DNA of 64,000 bases from Linyphia triangularis (lineage: Eukaryota; Arthropoda; Arachnida; Araneae; Linyphiidae). Shown here piece after piece: positions 11,816 through 21,735 of the stretch. The notes beneath the pieces were generated by a model. That model had not been told where the DNA came from. It searched no databases and saw nothing but the letters and a program-made list of their open reading frames with translations. Made by a program: the position numbers and the translations under genes. Location: NCBI GenBank assembly GCA_963978545.1, contig OZ021732.1, positions 20,319,521-20,383,520 on the forward strand, read 5' to 3'. The stretch's first letter is position 1. Every line of letters begins with the position of its first letter.

Positions 11816-13415
11816 TTAAGTATCTTCCCAGCACTTCATCATATTAGCTGATGTAGATGTGAAAAGTGGTCCTTCAGTTGTCCCCAGTTTACGGACATCA
11901 TATCGGTCATTTGGCCGAATCTTTACCACCTCGTATGGGCCGAAAAACTTTTGATGAAGTTTTAAACCAGTACCAAACTGCGTTCTTTTGATGGCTACTT
12001 TGTCGTGGAGTTTGTACTTGTTTGTTGTCTTGCGTCGAGTATTATAGTTGTGCTTGCTTCTTTCTTGCAGCTGTAGTATATTGGTTTTTGCTTGTTCGCG
12101 CATTTGTCGTTTATTTTGGACGAAGGTATGTATGTGTTCTTCTTCGAGGATTTTCTTGATGTTAAGGTCTTCCTTGTTTTTCATTTTAATCCCTATTAAG
12201 AGCTCGAAAGGTGTGTACTTTGTTGCTGAAGAAACGGTGCTGTTGATTACGCGTTGGACTGCTGGCACATGTTTAAACCATTTATTGGGGTCATCGAGGG
12301 ATAACTTTGTGATGACAGGGATAAGTGTTCCATGAAATTTCTCTACTTGTCCATTTCCACGAGGCTGACCAGTGGTGACTGTGACATGTTCAATTTCCTC
12401 ATCTTCGCAGTATTTCTTAAATTCTATTGCTGTAAAGGCTGATCCGCGGTCTGATATTATTCGTTTAGGATTTCCGAAGGTAATTTGTTGGAGTTGAAGT
12501 TTATCCAAAGCATCTTTTGTTGACGTTGACTTAACAGGGTATATCCATATGAATTTGCTAAAGGCACATACCACGGTAAAGATGTATTTGTAATTTTTAT
12601 TTGTACTTGGAAGTGGGCCGAGAAAATCGACATGGTAAGTGTCCAACGGGACGTCGTCTTTTGGGATTGGGTGTAGAAATCCTTCATGTTTTCCAACTTT
12701 ACGTGAAGAAAGTATGCATGGAATGCAGTTGGATATTACGCTTTCGACGGTTTTTCTTATATCCGGGAACCAGAATTGTTGTTTCACCAATGCTTCAGTT
12801 TTATTGATCCCGAAATGGCCTTTATTGTGTTCTATTTGGACTATTTGTTTTTGCATGTCTTGTGGTATAACTAACAGTTCTTGGTCATTGACCAGTTTGT
12901 AAAGAATGTTGTTTTTGTATTTGTATTCTGTAGTTGAAGAGTGATCGATTAGATTTTTAATGCCTTGTGTGAATTCGTCCTTTGACTGAGCATCGCAGAT
13001 TTTCTGGGTTGTTGCATCAACTTGGATTGACATGACTGGATAACGACTGAGAGCATCAACATGTGTCATCTGCTTGCCTGGTCTGTGTATTATCTCGTAG
13101 TCAAAGTCCTCTAACAACATTGCCCATCTGGCAATTTTTGGTGGCACTTCTTTCCTTGACATGGTCTTTTGGAAGGCTTGGCAGTCTGTAATAATTTTGA
13201 ACTTGGTACCTACAAGGTAGTGTCTGAATTTCTTTAGTGCTTGAACTATGGCAAGAACTTCTAATTCGTACGATGAATATTTCTCTTCTTGTGGTGATGT
13301 CTTATGGCTCATATAATGTATAGGATGGAAGATGTTATCCGAGTCTGCTTGAAGAAGAATAGCACCAAATCCTTTTGAGGATGCATCACAATGTAACTGT
13401 AAAGGCGAGCCTTGT
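11816..13415 (-). CDS. pol: Ty3/gypsy Pol, RNase H and integrase part
   Basis: RNase H removes the RNA strand during reverse transcription and integrase inserts the cDNA into chromosomes. The frame is open from the frameshift near 13416; the first Met, at 13312, is internal, so this is a continuation of pol and not a separate gene. Numbered from that Met: RNase H motifs ELEVLAIV (14-22) and TDCQAF (42-47); HHCC zinc finger with H162, H166, C196, C199; integrase catalytic triad D229 (VDFLG), D288 (SDRG), E324 (GQVEKFH), giving the usual D,D-35-E spacing; GPY/F-type motif FFGPYEV (456-462). The catalytic set looks intact. It is separated from RT only by the one-base frameshift. Confidence 0.93.
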
Positions 13416-15386
13416 TTAGGCTAGGCGGTGTAGCACAGGCTCTGTTGACAGTGCCTGTTTCAGTGTTAGAAAAGCTTGTTTTTGGTCTGTACCAAAATAA
13501 AAAGGAGTATTGTCCCGTAAAAGATCACTTAAGGGTCTTACAATAGCAGCATAATCCCTTATAAACTTCCTAAAAAATCCACTTAGACCCAAGAATGATT
13601 GAACATCTTTTGTTGTTTTGGGCTGTGGAAAACCTAAAACAGCGTTTGTTTTGGCTGTCGAGGGACGAATTGTACCTTTTTCTAAAATGTGCCCGAGAAA
13701 GTTGATTTTTCTTTGTAGAAAATTGCATTTTTTAAAGTTAAACTCAAGTCCATAGTCGGAAGCTACTTTGAAGACTTGCTTGAGTTTTTCGACACCCTCT
13801 AACTCATTGACTGATGGGATGATCAAATCGTCTAAATACAAGATCAGTGTATTAGTTTCTAAAAGTTCTCGAAAAACAATCTGTATGAATCTTTGAAAAG
13901 CAGACGGCGAGTTGCAAAGTCCAAACGGGACTTTATTAAATTGATACTGATTATCTGGTGTAATAAAGCTTGTATACTTGCGGCTTGCAGGATCAACATC
14001 TACTTGGTAAAACGACTTTTTGAGATCTAAATTTGTGTACACGATAGCCCCTTGTAGCCTGTCGAAGACGTCGTCTATAATAGGAATTGGAAATCGTTCT
14101 TTGATTACCACTTTATTCAAACGTCTGTAATCAATACACATGCGTGTTGAGCCATCTTGTTTTTTGCACAAAACTATTGGTGAGCAAAAGTCAGAAGTAC
14201 TTTCTGAAATAATTCCGTCGTTCAATAGTTGTTTGATTTGCCTGTTAACTTCCAATTTCTCGGTGATTGATAAACGGCGTGCCCGCTGAAAGATTGGCGT
14301 TTCATCCGATAAAAAAATCTTCATTTGAAAATGTGTACTTTTTATTTTATTTGGTTTATAAAATTTTACCATATTCGTAACAGTATCCCGCAAGTTATCG
14401 TCGTTAATGTGCAAGAAATCCGCTTCGTTTAAACTCACGCTATCCCCAATCGTAAACAGAAAAGGTAAACAGTCAACGTGTGTTTCTGTTTGTTTACATT
14501 CTCGACCATGAGCTTCTGGTTTTGAGCCTTTTCCTCCGTCTTCTGTTCTAACACAAACTTCGCCTACTTCATCAGGATCTTCCAATGACCGCTCGTCTAT
14601 TCTCATGGGGACATTAAGCCCCGCCTCCATCAACGAAGAGCCGATATTTTCCGTTGAGTTATCCTTTGTATGACCTCGACACGTGCCTTCTTTTTGAGTT
14701 TCCGGAATCGTAAGGATTTCAGAAGCATTTAAAATTTCGTTATTGTTGTCAGCAGGAAAAGTGATATATTCAGAGTTCTTTTTTGAAGCAACATTGCATT
14801 TTTTTTTCGCGCGGGTTTCGAATTGGTTTTCAATCGGAAGTGGGTCTCGTGTTTTTATGCTTTCGTATACGTTAGGTGGAATTATTAAATTTGAACATAA
14901 GTCGTCACAAGCTGCTGCAGTAACTAGAATTGGATTTTTGTTCTTTGGATGAGCTAGATTTATTTTTGTCAACTTCGCTTTTTGTGTGGAACCGAAAGCT
15001 CCTGTGAGGGTTATTGATCCGTCATAGACTGTTGAGGGTGGTAATACACTGGTTTTTACACAAGTTATATTAGTACCTCCATCGATCAAAGTTTTTATTT
15101 TTTTATCATCGATAAGAACATCTTCGTACTGTAGTTTATTGAAATATTTATCGCGGTTGTAATTTCTTCCGGTTTCTATTTCGCAGACGTAATTATTTGG
15201 TGCATTTGGCCTAAAATTATCGTTGTTGTTACGGTGATTGTAAGAACCCCTTGGCGGTCTGTAAAATGACCCTCTGTATTGGTTTTGCGTATTTTTGTTT
15301 TGGAAATTCTGCCCGCTGTTGTATGTTTGTTGCTGATGATTTGTTTCGCTTAGAGATTTACGTTTTGACGTAAAGTAAATATCACA
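13416..15386 (-). CDS. pol: Ty3/gypsy nucleocapsid-like linker, protease and reverse transcriptase
   Basis: This frame continues directly from gag after one UAG. The first ~99 codons (15386-15090) form an Asn/Gln/Arg/Gly-rich stretch with no CCHC knuckle, leading to the protease motif IDGGTNITCV. That motif has Asp-Gly-Gly where most retropepsins have Asp-Ser/Thr-Gly. Counting from the TTG at 15089: protease about 1-70, a variable acidic linker about 90-200, RT about 270-520 with SPIVLCKKQDG (303-313), YTNLDLKKSF (351-360) and the YLDD active site (418-421), then the connection region. No Met starts the region upstream, so expression must come as a Gag fusion or by recoding. It stops at TAA 13416-13418 because of one extra base nearby. 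Confidence 0.93.
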   Translation of the reverse strand, partial: CDIYFTSKRKSLSETNHQQQTYNSGQNFQNKNTQNQYRGSFYRPPRGSYNHRNNNDNFRPNAPNNYVCEIETGRNYNRDKYFNKLQYEDVLIDDKKIKTLIDGGTNITCVKTSVLPPSTVYDGSITLTGAFGSTQKAKLTKINLAHPKNKNPILVTAAACDDLCSNLIIPPNVYESIKTRDPLPIENQFETRAKKKCNVASKKNSEYITFPADNNNEILNASEILTIPETQKEGTCRGHTKDNSTENIGSSLMEAGLNVPMRIDERSLEDPDEVGEVCVRTEDGGKGSKPEAHGRECKQTETHVDCLPFLFTIGDSVSLNEADFLHINDDNLRDTVTNMVKFYKPNKIKSTHFQMKIFLSDETPIFQRARRLSITEKLEVNRQIKQLLNDGIISESTSDFCSPIVLCKKQDGSTRMCIDYRRLNKVVIKERFPIPIIDDVFDRLQGAIVYTNLDLKKSFYQVDVDPASRKYTSFITPDNQYQFNKVPFGLCNSPSAFQRFIQIVFRELLETNTLILYLDDLIIPSVNELEGVEKLKQVFKVASDYGLEFNFKKCNFLQRKINFLGHILEKGTIRPSTAKTNAVLGFPQPKTTKDVQSFLGLSGFFRKFIRDYAAIVRPLSDLLRDNTPFYFGTDQKQAFLTLKQALSTEPVLHRLA

Positions 15387-15389
15387 CTA
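15387..15389 (-). other. In-frame UAG between Gag and Pol
   Basis: The codon reads TAG followed by TGT GAT. Upstream and downstream frames are the same, with no other stop down to 13418. It is either a nonsense mutation or a readthrough signal; the sequence alone cannot tell. Confidence 0.85.
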
Positions 15390-16289
15390 TTTTGCAAGTT
15401 CTTTAGGTTCTAGCCAATCTTCCCCTTGGCGAACGGCGATGTGTGCTTGTGTTTGGCGGTCAAGTGTGCTGAAAAGTTTATCCGACACCATTAATTTACA
15501 TAGTGTTTCGTAGTCAGTGACGTTGCGTACCTTACAGTAATATGCGAATGATTGTGATAGCCTTGACCCAAATTGCATATGCGACTCGTTCGGCATGCGT
15601 TGGCTCCTTCGAAAATTAAGAAGACATTCTTGTGGCGTGGGTTGAAATTGGCGCAGGACAATACTTTTGACTTGTTCGTAATTTTTTAGGTCGTTCTCCG
15701 AAATATTTAGTAAAATGTAACTAGCCTGTTCGCCCAGTATACTAATCAAAATTTCCGATTTTGCATCATCTGGGACATTTTTTGTCGTAAACGTACGTTC
15801 CAGAGACTGAAAGAATAAATTGTAGTTTTCTGGTCTCGACTTGACTGGCATGCTTAGCGTTCGAACACTGCGAAGAAGACTTTCGATATTTAGACTTGTT
15901 TCGGTTGCTGTGGTACTTCTAGTACTAGTTTGGCTTAATGGAGAAGTATTTTTAAGAGCTGTGAGCTCGAGTTCTCGTTCTATCTGTGCAAGTATAACTT
16001 TTTCGATTTCTTTTTGTTTTTCAAACTTATCATTATCGATTTGTTTTTGCTTTTCATTAGCCTCTTGGGTTTTTCTATCAGCCTCCTGGGCTTTTCTATC
16101 AGCCTCTTGGGCTTTTCTATCAGCTACAACTGCTGTTATTAAATCTTTAACGAAATCTGGATCTTTAACGAAAATTTCACTTTTTTCAATTAGGTCTTTT
16201 AATTTTAGAATTGTGGTACCATCCGGTACAAAGATATCTAACTCAGCGGCGACAAATGCGAGAACTTGTTTTCTGATATTTTTAAACAT
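15387..16289 (-). CDS. gag: Ty3/gypsy Gag, matrix/capsid part
   Basis: The 300-residue protein should build the virus-like particle. Residues about 55-100 form a charged heptad coiled coil with a short repeat (DRKAQEA, three near-perfect copies) encoded by a 21-bp tandem repeat at about 16062-16125. The C-terminal 150 residues have the helical capsid pattern of gypsy Gag, including YNLFFQSLER, FRRSQRMPNES and the QFGSRL region. The Met at 16289 is the first in frame after a ~580-bp leader. The TAG at 15387-15389 ends it, but the same frame stays open for hundreds of codons beyond into protease and RT. The assignment as gag rests on position and pattern. Confidence 0.9.
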   Translation of the reverse strand: MFKNIRKQVLAFVAAELDIFVPDGTTILKLKDLIEKSEIFVKDPDFVKDLITAVVADRKAQEADRKAQEADRKTQEANEKQKQIDNDKFEKQKEIEKVILAQIERELELTALKNTSPLSQTSTRSTTATETSLNIESLLRSVRTLSMPVKSRPENYNLFFQSLERTFTTKNVPDDAKSEILISILGEQASYILLNISENDLKNYEQVKSIVLRQFQPTPQECLLNFRRSQRMPNESHMQFGSRLSQSFAYYCKVRNVTDYETLCKLMVSDKLFSTLDRQTQAHIAVRQGEDWLEPKELAK

Positions 16290-16867
16290 AATTAATAATA
16301 AGATGGATCCTACCTGCGTTTCTTGATTTTACTTCGCTTTTGGAGTTGTATCCGTTTTATGTTGTTGCTCTTTCGAAGAGTACTCGTTGCTTCTGGTTTC
16401 TGGTTCGGTGGTAGTTGGTCGATGTGGAATAACTTTGCTGACTTCGTTGAACTTCTGCTTGACGGCTGAAGTGGGACTTGTTCGGCGAAGCGACAGTGTT
16501 GTGGTTGCAGGTTCGAGTTGGCTCAGGATTCTGTATTCTTGCTGGCTATGTGGAATAACGATGCTAGCTTCGTTGAACTTCTGCTTGACGGCTGAAGTGG
16601 GACTTGTTCGGCGAAGCGAGTGTTATGCAGTTGTATAATGACGACGCTGGTTGATGAGTTTTCCTTTTATTTGTAGATTCCACTGGTGGTCGCTGACTGC
16701 TGCGGTAATTCGTGAAGAGGATTTTGGTTTGACCTCTGGATGCGTAGAAGTGCAGTTTTTATTTCGTGAAGAGGATTTTGGTTTGACCTCTGTATGCGTG
16801 GAAGTGCAGTTTTTTAAATATTTTTTTTCATCGTATTTTCGCGGGTAAAAAGCACGGCGAGCCCCCA
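16290..16867 (-). promoter_or_regulatory. Retrotransposon 5' leader with two internal tandem duplications and tRNA-Pro-type primer-binding site
   Basis: Directly after the 5' LTR the minus strand reads TGGGGGCTCG (16858-16867), matching the first ten bases of the classical tRNA-Pro primer-binding site before diverging. Two blocks are duplicated: about 60 bp at 16430-16490 and 16557-16619 (GTTGAACTTCTGCTTGACGG), and about 45 bp near 16716-16760 and 16770-16815 (GAGGATTTTGGTTTGACCTC). The open frame 16623-16868 is a translation of this leader and is probably not a gene. Confidence 0.8.
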
Positions 16868-17005
16868 TGTTGTATGACGAAGGGGTAAAAGTGAAGAGGC
16901 CAATTAAATGGACAGCAGGTTTATTCGTGCATAAGATAGAAATAGGTTCTTAAACCTAAACTAGGAGAGGCTACTTCCACGTCCTTTCACCCTCACTCCT
17001 TCAAT
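16868..17005 (-). repeat. 5' LTR, inner part (138 bp)
   Basis: This matches 11175-11312 of the other LTR without a difference. It ends at CCTTCAAT, the left copy of the hAT target duplication. Confidence 0.93.
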
Positions 17006-18349
17006 TAGGGATGGGAAATAAAAGAACAGTCTGCTATTTTGAGCCTGTTCCTTAAAAAGAGCAAGAACATCCTGTTCTTTGATCTCACCAAAACCCTGTT
17101 CCTTAACATTCTTCGATGATATCCTTCCATCTCCGATCCTATGCGTCACACCTCTGACGTCACACTTGAGGAAGAAGGTTTCGTTTCCCCCTCTCCCTCC
17201 ACACACACATTCCTTATCCATGATCTCTCTCCTAACAGCAGGGCTGCGTTGCGCAGGCGCAGAGTAGATGGACGATGGACAACATCGATTTGGAGTACTA
17301 TCGATGAGCAGGTTTGTTTCAAAGAGCTAGTTCTTTTCAACCAGCTCTGTTCCAGAACAGTTTAGGTGAGTTGCTCTTTCCGAACGGCTCAGTTTGAACT
17401 GTTCCGTAAAGAGTAGTTCATTAAAGCTAATCCCGTTCACTTGCTCTCTGCTCATTCCCGCTCTGTGACTCTGTGTCTTCGGAACGGGAGCTAGGAGAGA
17501 ACTAGTTCCGTGTTTCTCGAATGTGCTGTTGCTTTCATCATTATTAGGACAGTGTTGAAATGCTCGCGAGGGGGGGGGGAGATCTTTTCAATTAATTTCA
17601 GCAGGTATAATGCTTATATGTTGTTGTTTTTTATTGTTTTAATAATAATAAGGTAATTATTTCATTTCTCGTTTATATTCAAACTATCAATGCATTGAAT
17701 GAAACCGCGTTTTTCTTATATTGTAATGTGTTACAAATGTGTTTTTAAATTAAGTAAACTTAATTTTTGGTAAATTTGGAAAAAGGAAACATAATTTATG
17801 ATAACAAAATGTTGTGGAATATTTATCTTTGGAATTTTTAATTTTTTTTTTTAATTTTTAATGTATTAGGTCTATGTTACATTGGTCCGGTAAATCCCAT
17901 CCGGCAAAAAAAACAATTTTTTTTTTTTTACTCTGGTTTTAAATTGAAATTATTATAAATTTTTTTCACTAGATTTGTATGTAACAAATAAAAGCTAGTT
18001 TTTAAAGAATTAAAAAAATAAATTTGCGGAGTTTATAATAAATTTGTCAAGAACATGTTCTTTCACAGAATTGTCGGCTTGTGAGGACATGCAAACAGCT
18101 TGACTTTCTTTACTTACGAAATATACACAATGCATAAAATGAATACATAATTGAAAATGTCGAATTCTGCAATTTCGGTATTTTCTATTATGCATTCTGC
18201 ATATTCGGTTTTTTATAATGTGTATTTTATAAATTCAGTATTTTATTTTGTCTAGACCAACCCTCCTGGATCATAAGCCTCTTCTTGGTCTTCTAATTTG
18301 TATTAATTAAGAAAGAAACGAAATGTCGTATTTTGTTTAATGCAATTCC

Positions 18350-18400
18350 AAAGGTTGCTTGTCATACTCTTAAGGTGCTAGGTTCGAATCCTTATAGCAG
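18350..18400 (+). repeat. tRNA-like B-box fragment
   Basis: A perfect B box (GGTTCGAATCC, 18381-18391) lies in GGTGCTAGGTTCGAATCC. No convincing A box or acceptor stem is visible, so this is at most a SINE fragment carried inside the hAT-like element. Confidence 0.3.
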
Positions 18401-18855
18401 TCTGAGTTGTTCGTTGTGTTTCGAAATCCACTGTAATGAAGGTTGTATTTTTTATATAATGTGTAATAAAACTAGTGTGTCCCATTATATTGTAAATCTA
18501 TTGTGAAATATTATTTTGGTAAAAGGACCTGGGCTATCTCTAACATTTTTGTTTCAAGTTAATTTTTTCTACACTACATTATCACTGTGGGAATCTTTCA
18601 CAAATTACTCATACTCTATCGCCCCATCGGGCCAATGCAATTTCTACTATCCAGAAACGAGTAGACACGACAGTGATTGTAACAAATTATCTCTCACTAG
18701 TTGTGAAGGTGTTTTTTTTTTAAAATTTTCTCCAGTATAATAAGTGTTATATAGCAAGATAGTTATAATATTATAAGAATTTTGTTTTCAGAAACGAGTA
18801 TGTTCAAAAATAATTTAAATTTTTGAGTTACTTATATAAAATTATAACTTTCTAG

Positions 18856-18858
<3 letters not shown>

Positions 18859-18891
<33 letters not shown>
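18859..18891. repeat. Poly(A) run of about 30
   Basis: An uninterrupted A tract lies inside the hAT-like element, about 70 bp before the repeat that starts at 18963. It could be a retroposon tail or simple sequence. Confidence 0.8.
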
Positions 18892-18893
<2 letters not shown>

Positions 18894-18962
18894 AAAACGT
18901 TGTTTAAATGGCGCCGATTAAATACGTTTTTTTTTTAGCATAGTTTACCATTAAAATGAAAA

Positions 18963-19550
18963 CTAGGGGTGTGAAACATCGCACAACTTTCAATTACATA
19001 CTGACGTGGACTTGTGTCATTTACCGTTTTTATATATTATCCTTTATTATAAGTGAATCTGAGGGGAGAAGAAAAAACAATCGTTGATGAGGTATGCTCA
19101 AGGAAAGAGAACTTTTGTAGAAGGCATTCATTTTTCAACTTTTTACGCCGTTAAAGCATTTTTATAAGAATTTCGAAGGTGGGTATATCTAGAACACCTT
19201 AAGAAGCATTTCCACAGTGATTTTGATGAAAATCGTTAGAGCCGTTTTTTAGCAATAATTGAAAAACATGATTTTTTCAATGGCAGTTACCTTGTGCGCA
19301 TGCGCAATTTTGACGAAAACCTAAATGGTACCCATGGCCACCACATACCCGCATACTAAATTTGAACATCGTAGGTCAACTTTTTCGGGAGTTATGCTGA
19401 CCACAGACGTATATTTTTTCTAGATCACTTTTTTGAAAGCCGGATGTTTCAAAACTTGGTGAAATGCAAATACAAAATCGATTTTTTTTTTTTTTTTTTG
19501 GACCGAATGCTATACTTTTATTACCCTATGTATACATATGGGTAATTCAA
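18963..19550 (+). repeat. Interspersed repeat, copy 1 (partner at 60311-61735)
   Basis: The repeat starts CTAGGGGTGTGAAACATCGC and includes CAATCGTTGATGAG, GAACACCTTAA, GCCGTTTTTTAGCAAT, TTTTGACGAAAACCT and CTAAATTTGAACATCGTAGG. All of these recur in the same order and orientation at 60.3-61.7 kb. No coding capacity is visible. The ends are approximate and the class unknown; the CTAGGGGTGTG start could be a hAT-type terminus, but I could not match an inverted right end. Confidence 0.75.
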
Positions 19551-19640
19551 GCGTTTTTCCAGGTCCCGAAATTTTTAGGTTTGCCATTAAAACACAAAAA
19601 TCAATTTATATTTTGTTTAAAATATTAAATTTATTTAAAA

Positions 19641-20930
19641 CTAGCTGAATACCCGTGCTTCACTACTAAATTTTATCATGTGCAATATTTCAGCTACCTG
19701 TGAGGCCCCGCGTTGCGGAAAACTGTCATTCGTGTATAGGAACCAGTTTTTGGCGCTTCGCTAGTAGGAAGGTTCATCACTACGCAAAATCGAGCTCGCT
19801 TCGTTTGCTGAAAAGTTCATTGACACATAAACACAGGCTTACTTTACTCGTTGAAATGTTCATTGCTATGCAAGCATACGCTCGCTTCGCTGGCTGAAAG
19901 TTTCATTGCTGCGTAAGCATAAGCTCACTTCACTCACTAAAATCTAATTGCTACGTAAAGCCTTAATATTGGAAGCCTCTCCCTTGTCGAGAAAAAAAAA
20001 ATTCCCCTTTAGTACAATAATACAACACCCTTTTAAGATTATTTTAACATGTGTTTGTGGAAAGCAAAATTAGAGATCAAAACTACTTATGGAGAAACTT
20101 TCAGAACTCTAGGCCTATTCGAAGTCGCTTTTTAGGAAAAAATTAATTAAAAAACAAATTAAAATTTTAACATTCCTTTTGTTAGTCCAATTAGAAAGCC
20201 ACAACTACTTGTGTTGAAAATTTCAGAAATCTAGTCCTATTTGAAAGCGTTTTGTAAAATATATATTAATTAATTAATTAATTAATTAATTAATTAATTA
20301 ATTAAAAAAAATTAATTAAAAAGAAACTGAATAAAAATTTAAAATTCTGTTTTTCTAAAGTCCAATTGGAAGGTCAAAACTACTTATGTTGAAAAATTAA
20401 GAGCTGTAGTCCTATTAGAAATCGTTTTGTAAAATATTAATTAATTAATTTAGAAAATTAATTAAAAAGAAACTAAATAAAAATTTAAAATTCTGTTTTT
20501 CAAAAGTTCAATTAGAAAGCCAAAACTAATTATGTTGAAAATTTCAGAGCTGTAGCCCCATTAGTAATCGTTTTGTAAAATGTTTATTTATTAACTAAAA
20601 AAAATTAATCAAAAAAAGAACAAAATAAAAATTTTAAATTCTGTTTTTTAGAAATCCAATTAAAACGCCAAAACTACTTATGTTGAAAATTTCAGAGCTG
20701 TAGCCCTATTAGATATCGTTTTGTAACATATTTATTAATTAAAACAATTAATTAAAAAATAACTAATTAAAATTTTAACTTTCTGTTATGTGATGTATAC
20801 AATTAGAAGGCCAAAACTACTTATGCTGAAAATTTCAGAGCTCTACTCCAATTTTAAGTAGGTTTCTATTATAGATCCACAGACAAATAGACAGACAGAC
20901 ACACACACAGCTTATTTTACTATTATAGAT
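19641..20930 (+). repeat. Composite repeat: CTAGCTGAATACCCGTGC module with two tandem arrays
   Basis: The module starts CTAGCTGAATACCCGTGCTT and ends after CAGACAGACAGACACACACA...TATTATAGAT. That start and end recall a multicopy arthropod repeat design I know by appearance, though I cannot name its class. Inside are a ~45-bp array at 19770-19960 (TTCATTGCTRYGYAAGCATA and CGCTTCGCTGGCTGAAA) and a ~120-170-bp array at 20040-20870 with about six units sharing CCAAAACTACTTATGTTGAA, TTTCAGAGCTGTAG and ATCGTTTTGTAAAATAT. A TTAA run expands one unit at 20268-20306. Confidence 0.7.
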
Positions 20931-21735
20931 GTTTTTGAATGTCTAAGGATACAGACAAAATAGCTATTATCTTGATTACTAAATACATGCGGCATTGATA
21001 AAGAGGATTGTATGATTTATTGATATGATTTCATATCCCCTCCCGAATTTTTTTTCTTCTGGCTACGCCCTTGGGGTAAATGAAAGTAAAAAAAAATCAT
21101 TTCTAGGGTGTCGGGAAAAAAATTATACAATATTCACCATCGTTTGTGATTTTGTATACCTCCATTAATTTCTAATTTAAAGTTTTAATTTATTTATTCA
21201 TCCCTTTTAATAAATTATAGACTGAATAAAATGCAATAATATTTGTTTTTGTCCATTGAGGTTTTGAACATTCTTTGAGTCCCAGTGTTTTGGAAACTTT
21301 ATATATTAAAAACTCCATTCATTTAAAATTACTACATTATAAATGCAAATATTCACCCTAAAATTATATGTAGAGCTTATAATTTAAGGAGTGTGACTGT
21401 CACAATCATATTTTCGAAAATATCAAAAAGTCTTCTAATTTGTATATATTATTCTGACGCAGTCATTGGAAAACCAAACAAAAACTTAGTAACTTTCCCT
21501 CTCATTCTTTAAAACGCAACGTCATCAGAGCAGCGGAGTGCAGGAAGATTCGTCCTTGACCCTTGTGACCTACCCCAAAGACCGATCGGCACTTCTTCGG
21601 AATGATTTCGGTAAATGGAAAAAAAGAACTGGTTCTTCTAAAGAACGGGTTAATGAGTAGTTCATTTTAAAAGAACAGGAGCAGAGAACACCTGTTCAGC
21701 AAAAAGAACGTAAATATCACATCTCTACCTTCAAT

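Larger units (their letters stand above)
17006..21727. mobile_element. Non-autonomous hAT-like element, 4.7 kb, nested in the 5' LTR
   Basis: Perfect 8-bp direct repeats CCTTCAAT (16998-17005, 21728-21735) flank it, and removing the insert plus one repeat restores a 216-bp LTR exactly. The short imperfect terminal inverted repeats are TAGGGATGGGA and TAGAGATGTGA (inverted right end). An 8-bp duplication and a YAGRGATG terminus point to hAT. The first ~470 bp and last ~130 bp are dense in AGAACAG/GTTC-type motifs in both orientations, as expected of subterminal transposase sites. I see no transposase frame; the interior holds other repeats (18963-19550, 19641-20930). Confidence 0.88.

Noticed and set aside
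15841..16326. 161-codon plus-strand frame
   Set aside because: Antisense to gag; its Ser/Phe-rich sequence mirrors the coiled-coil repeat.
20268..20306. TTAA runs as piggyBac target sites
   Set aside because: It is a simple tetranucleotide expansion inside a tandem unit; no inverted ends are adjacent.
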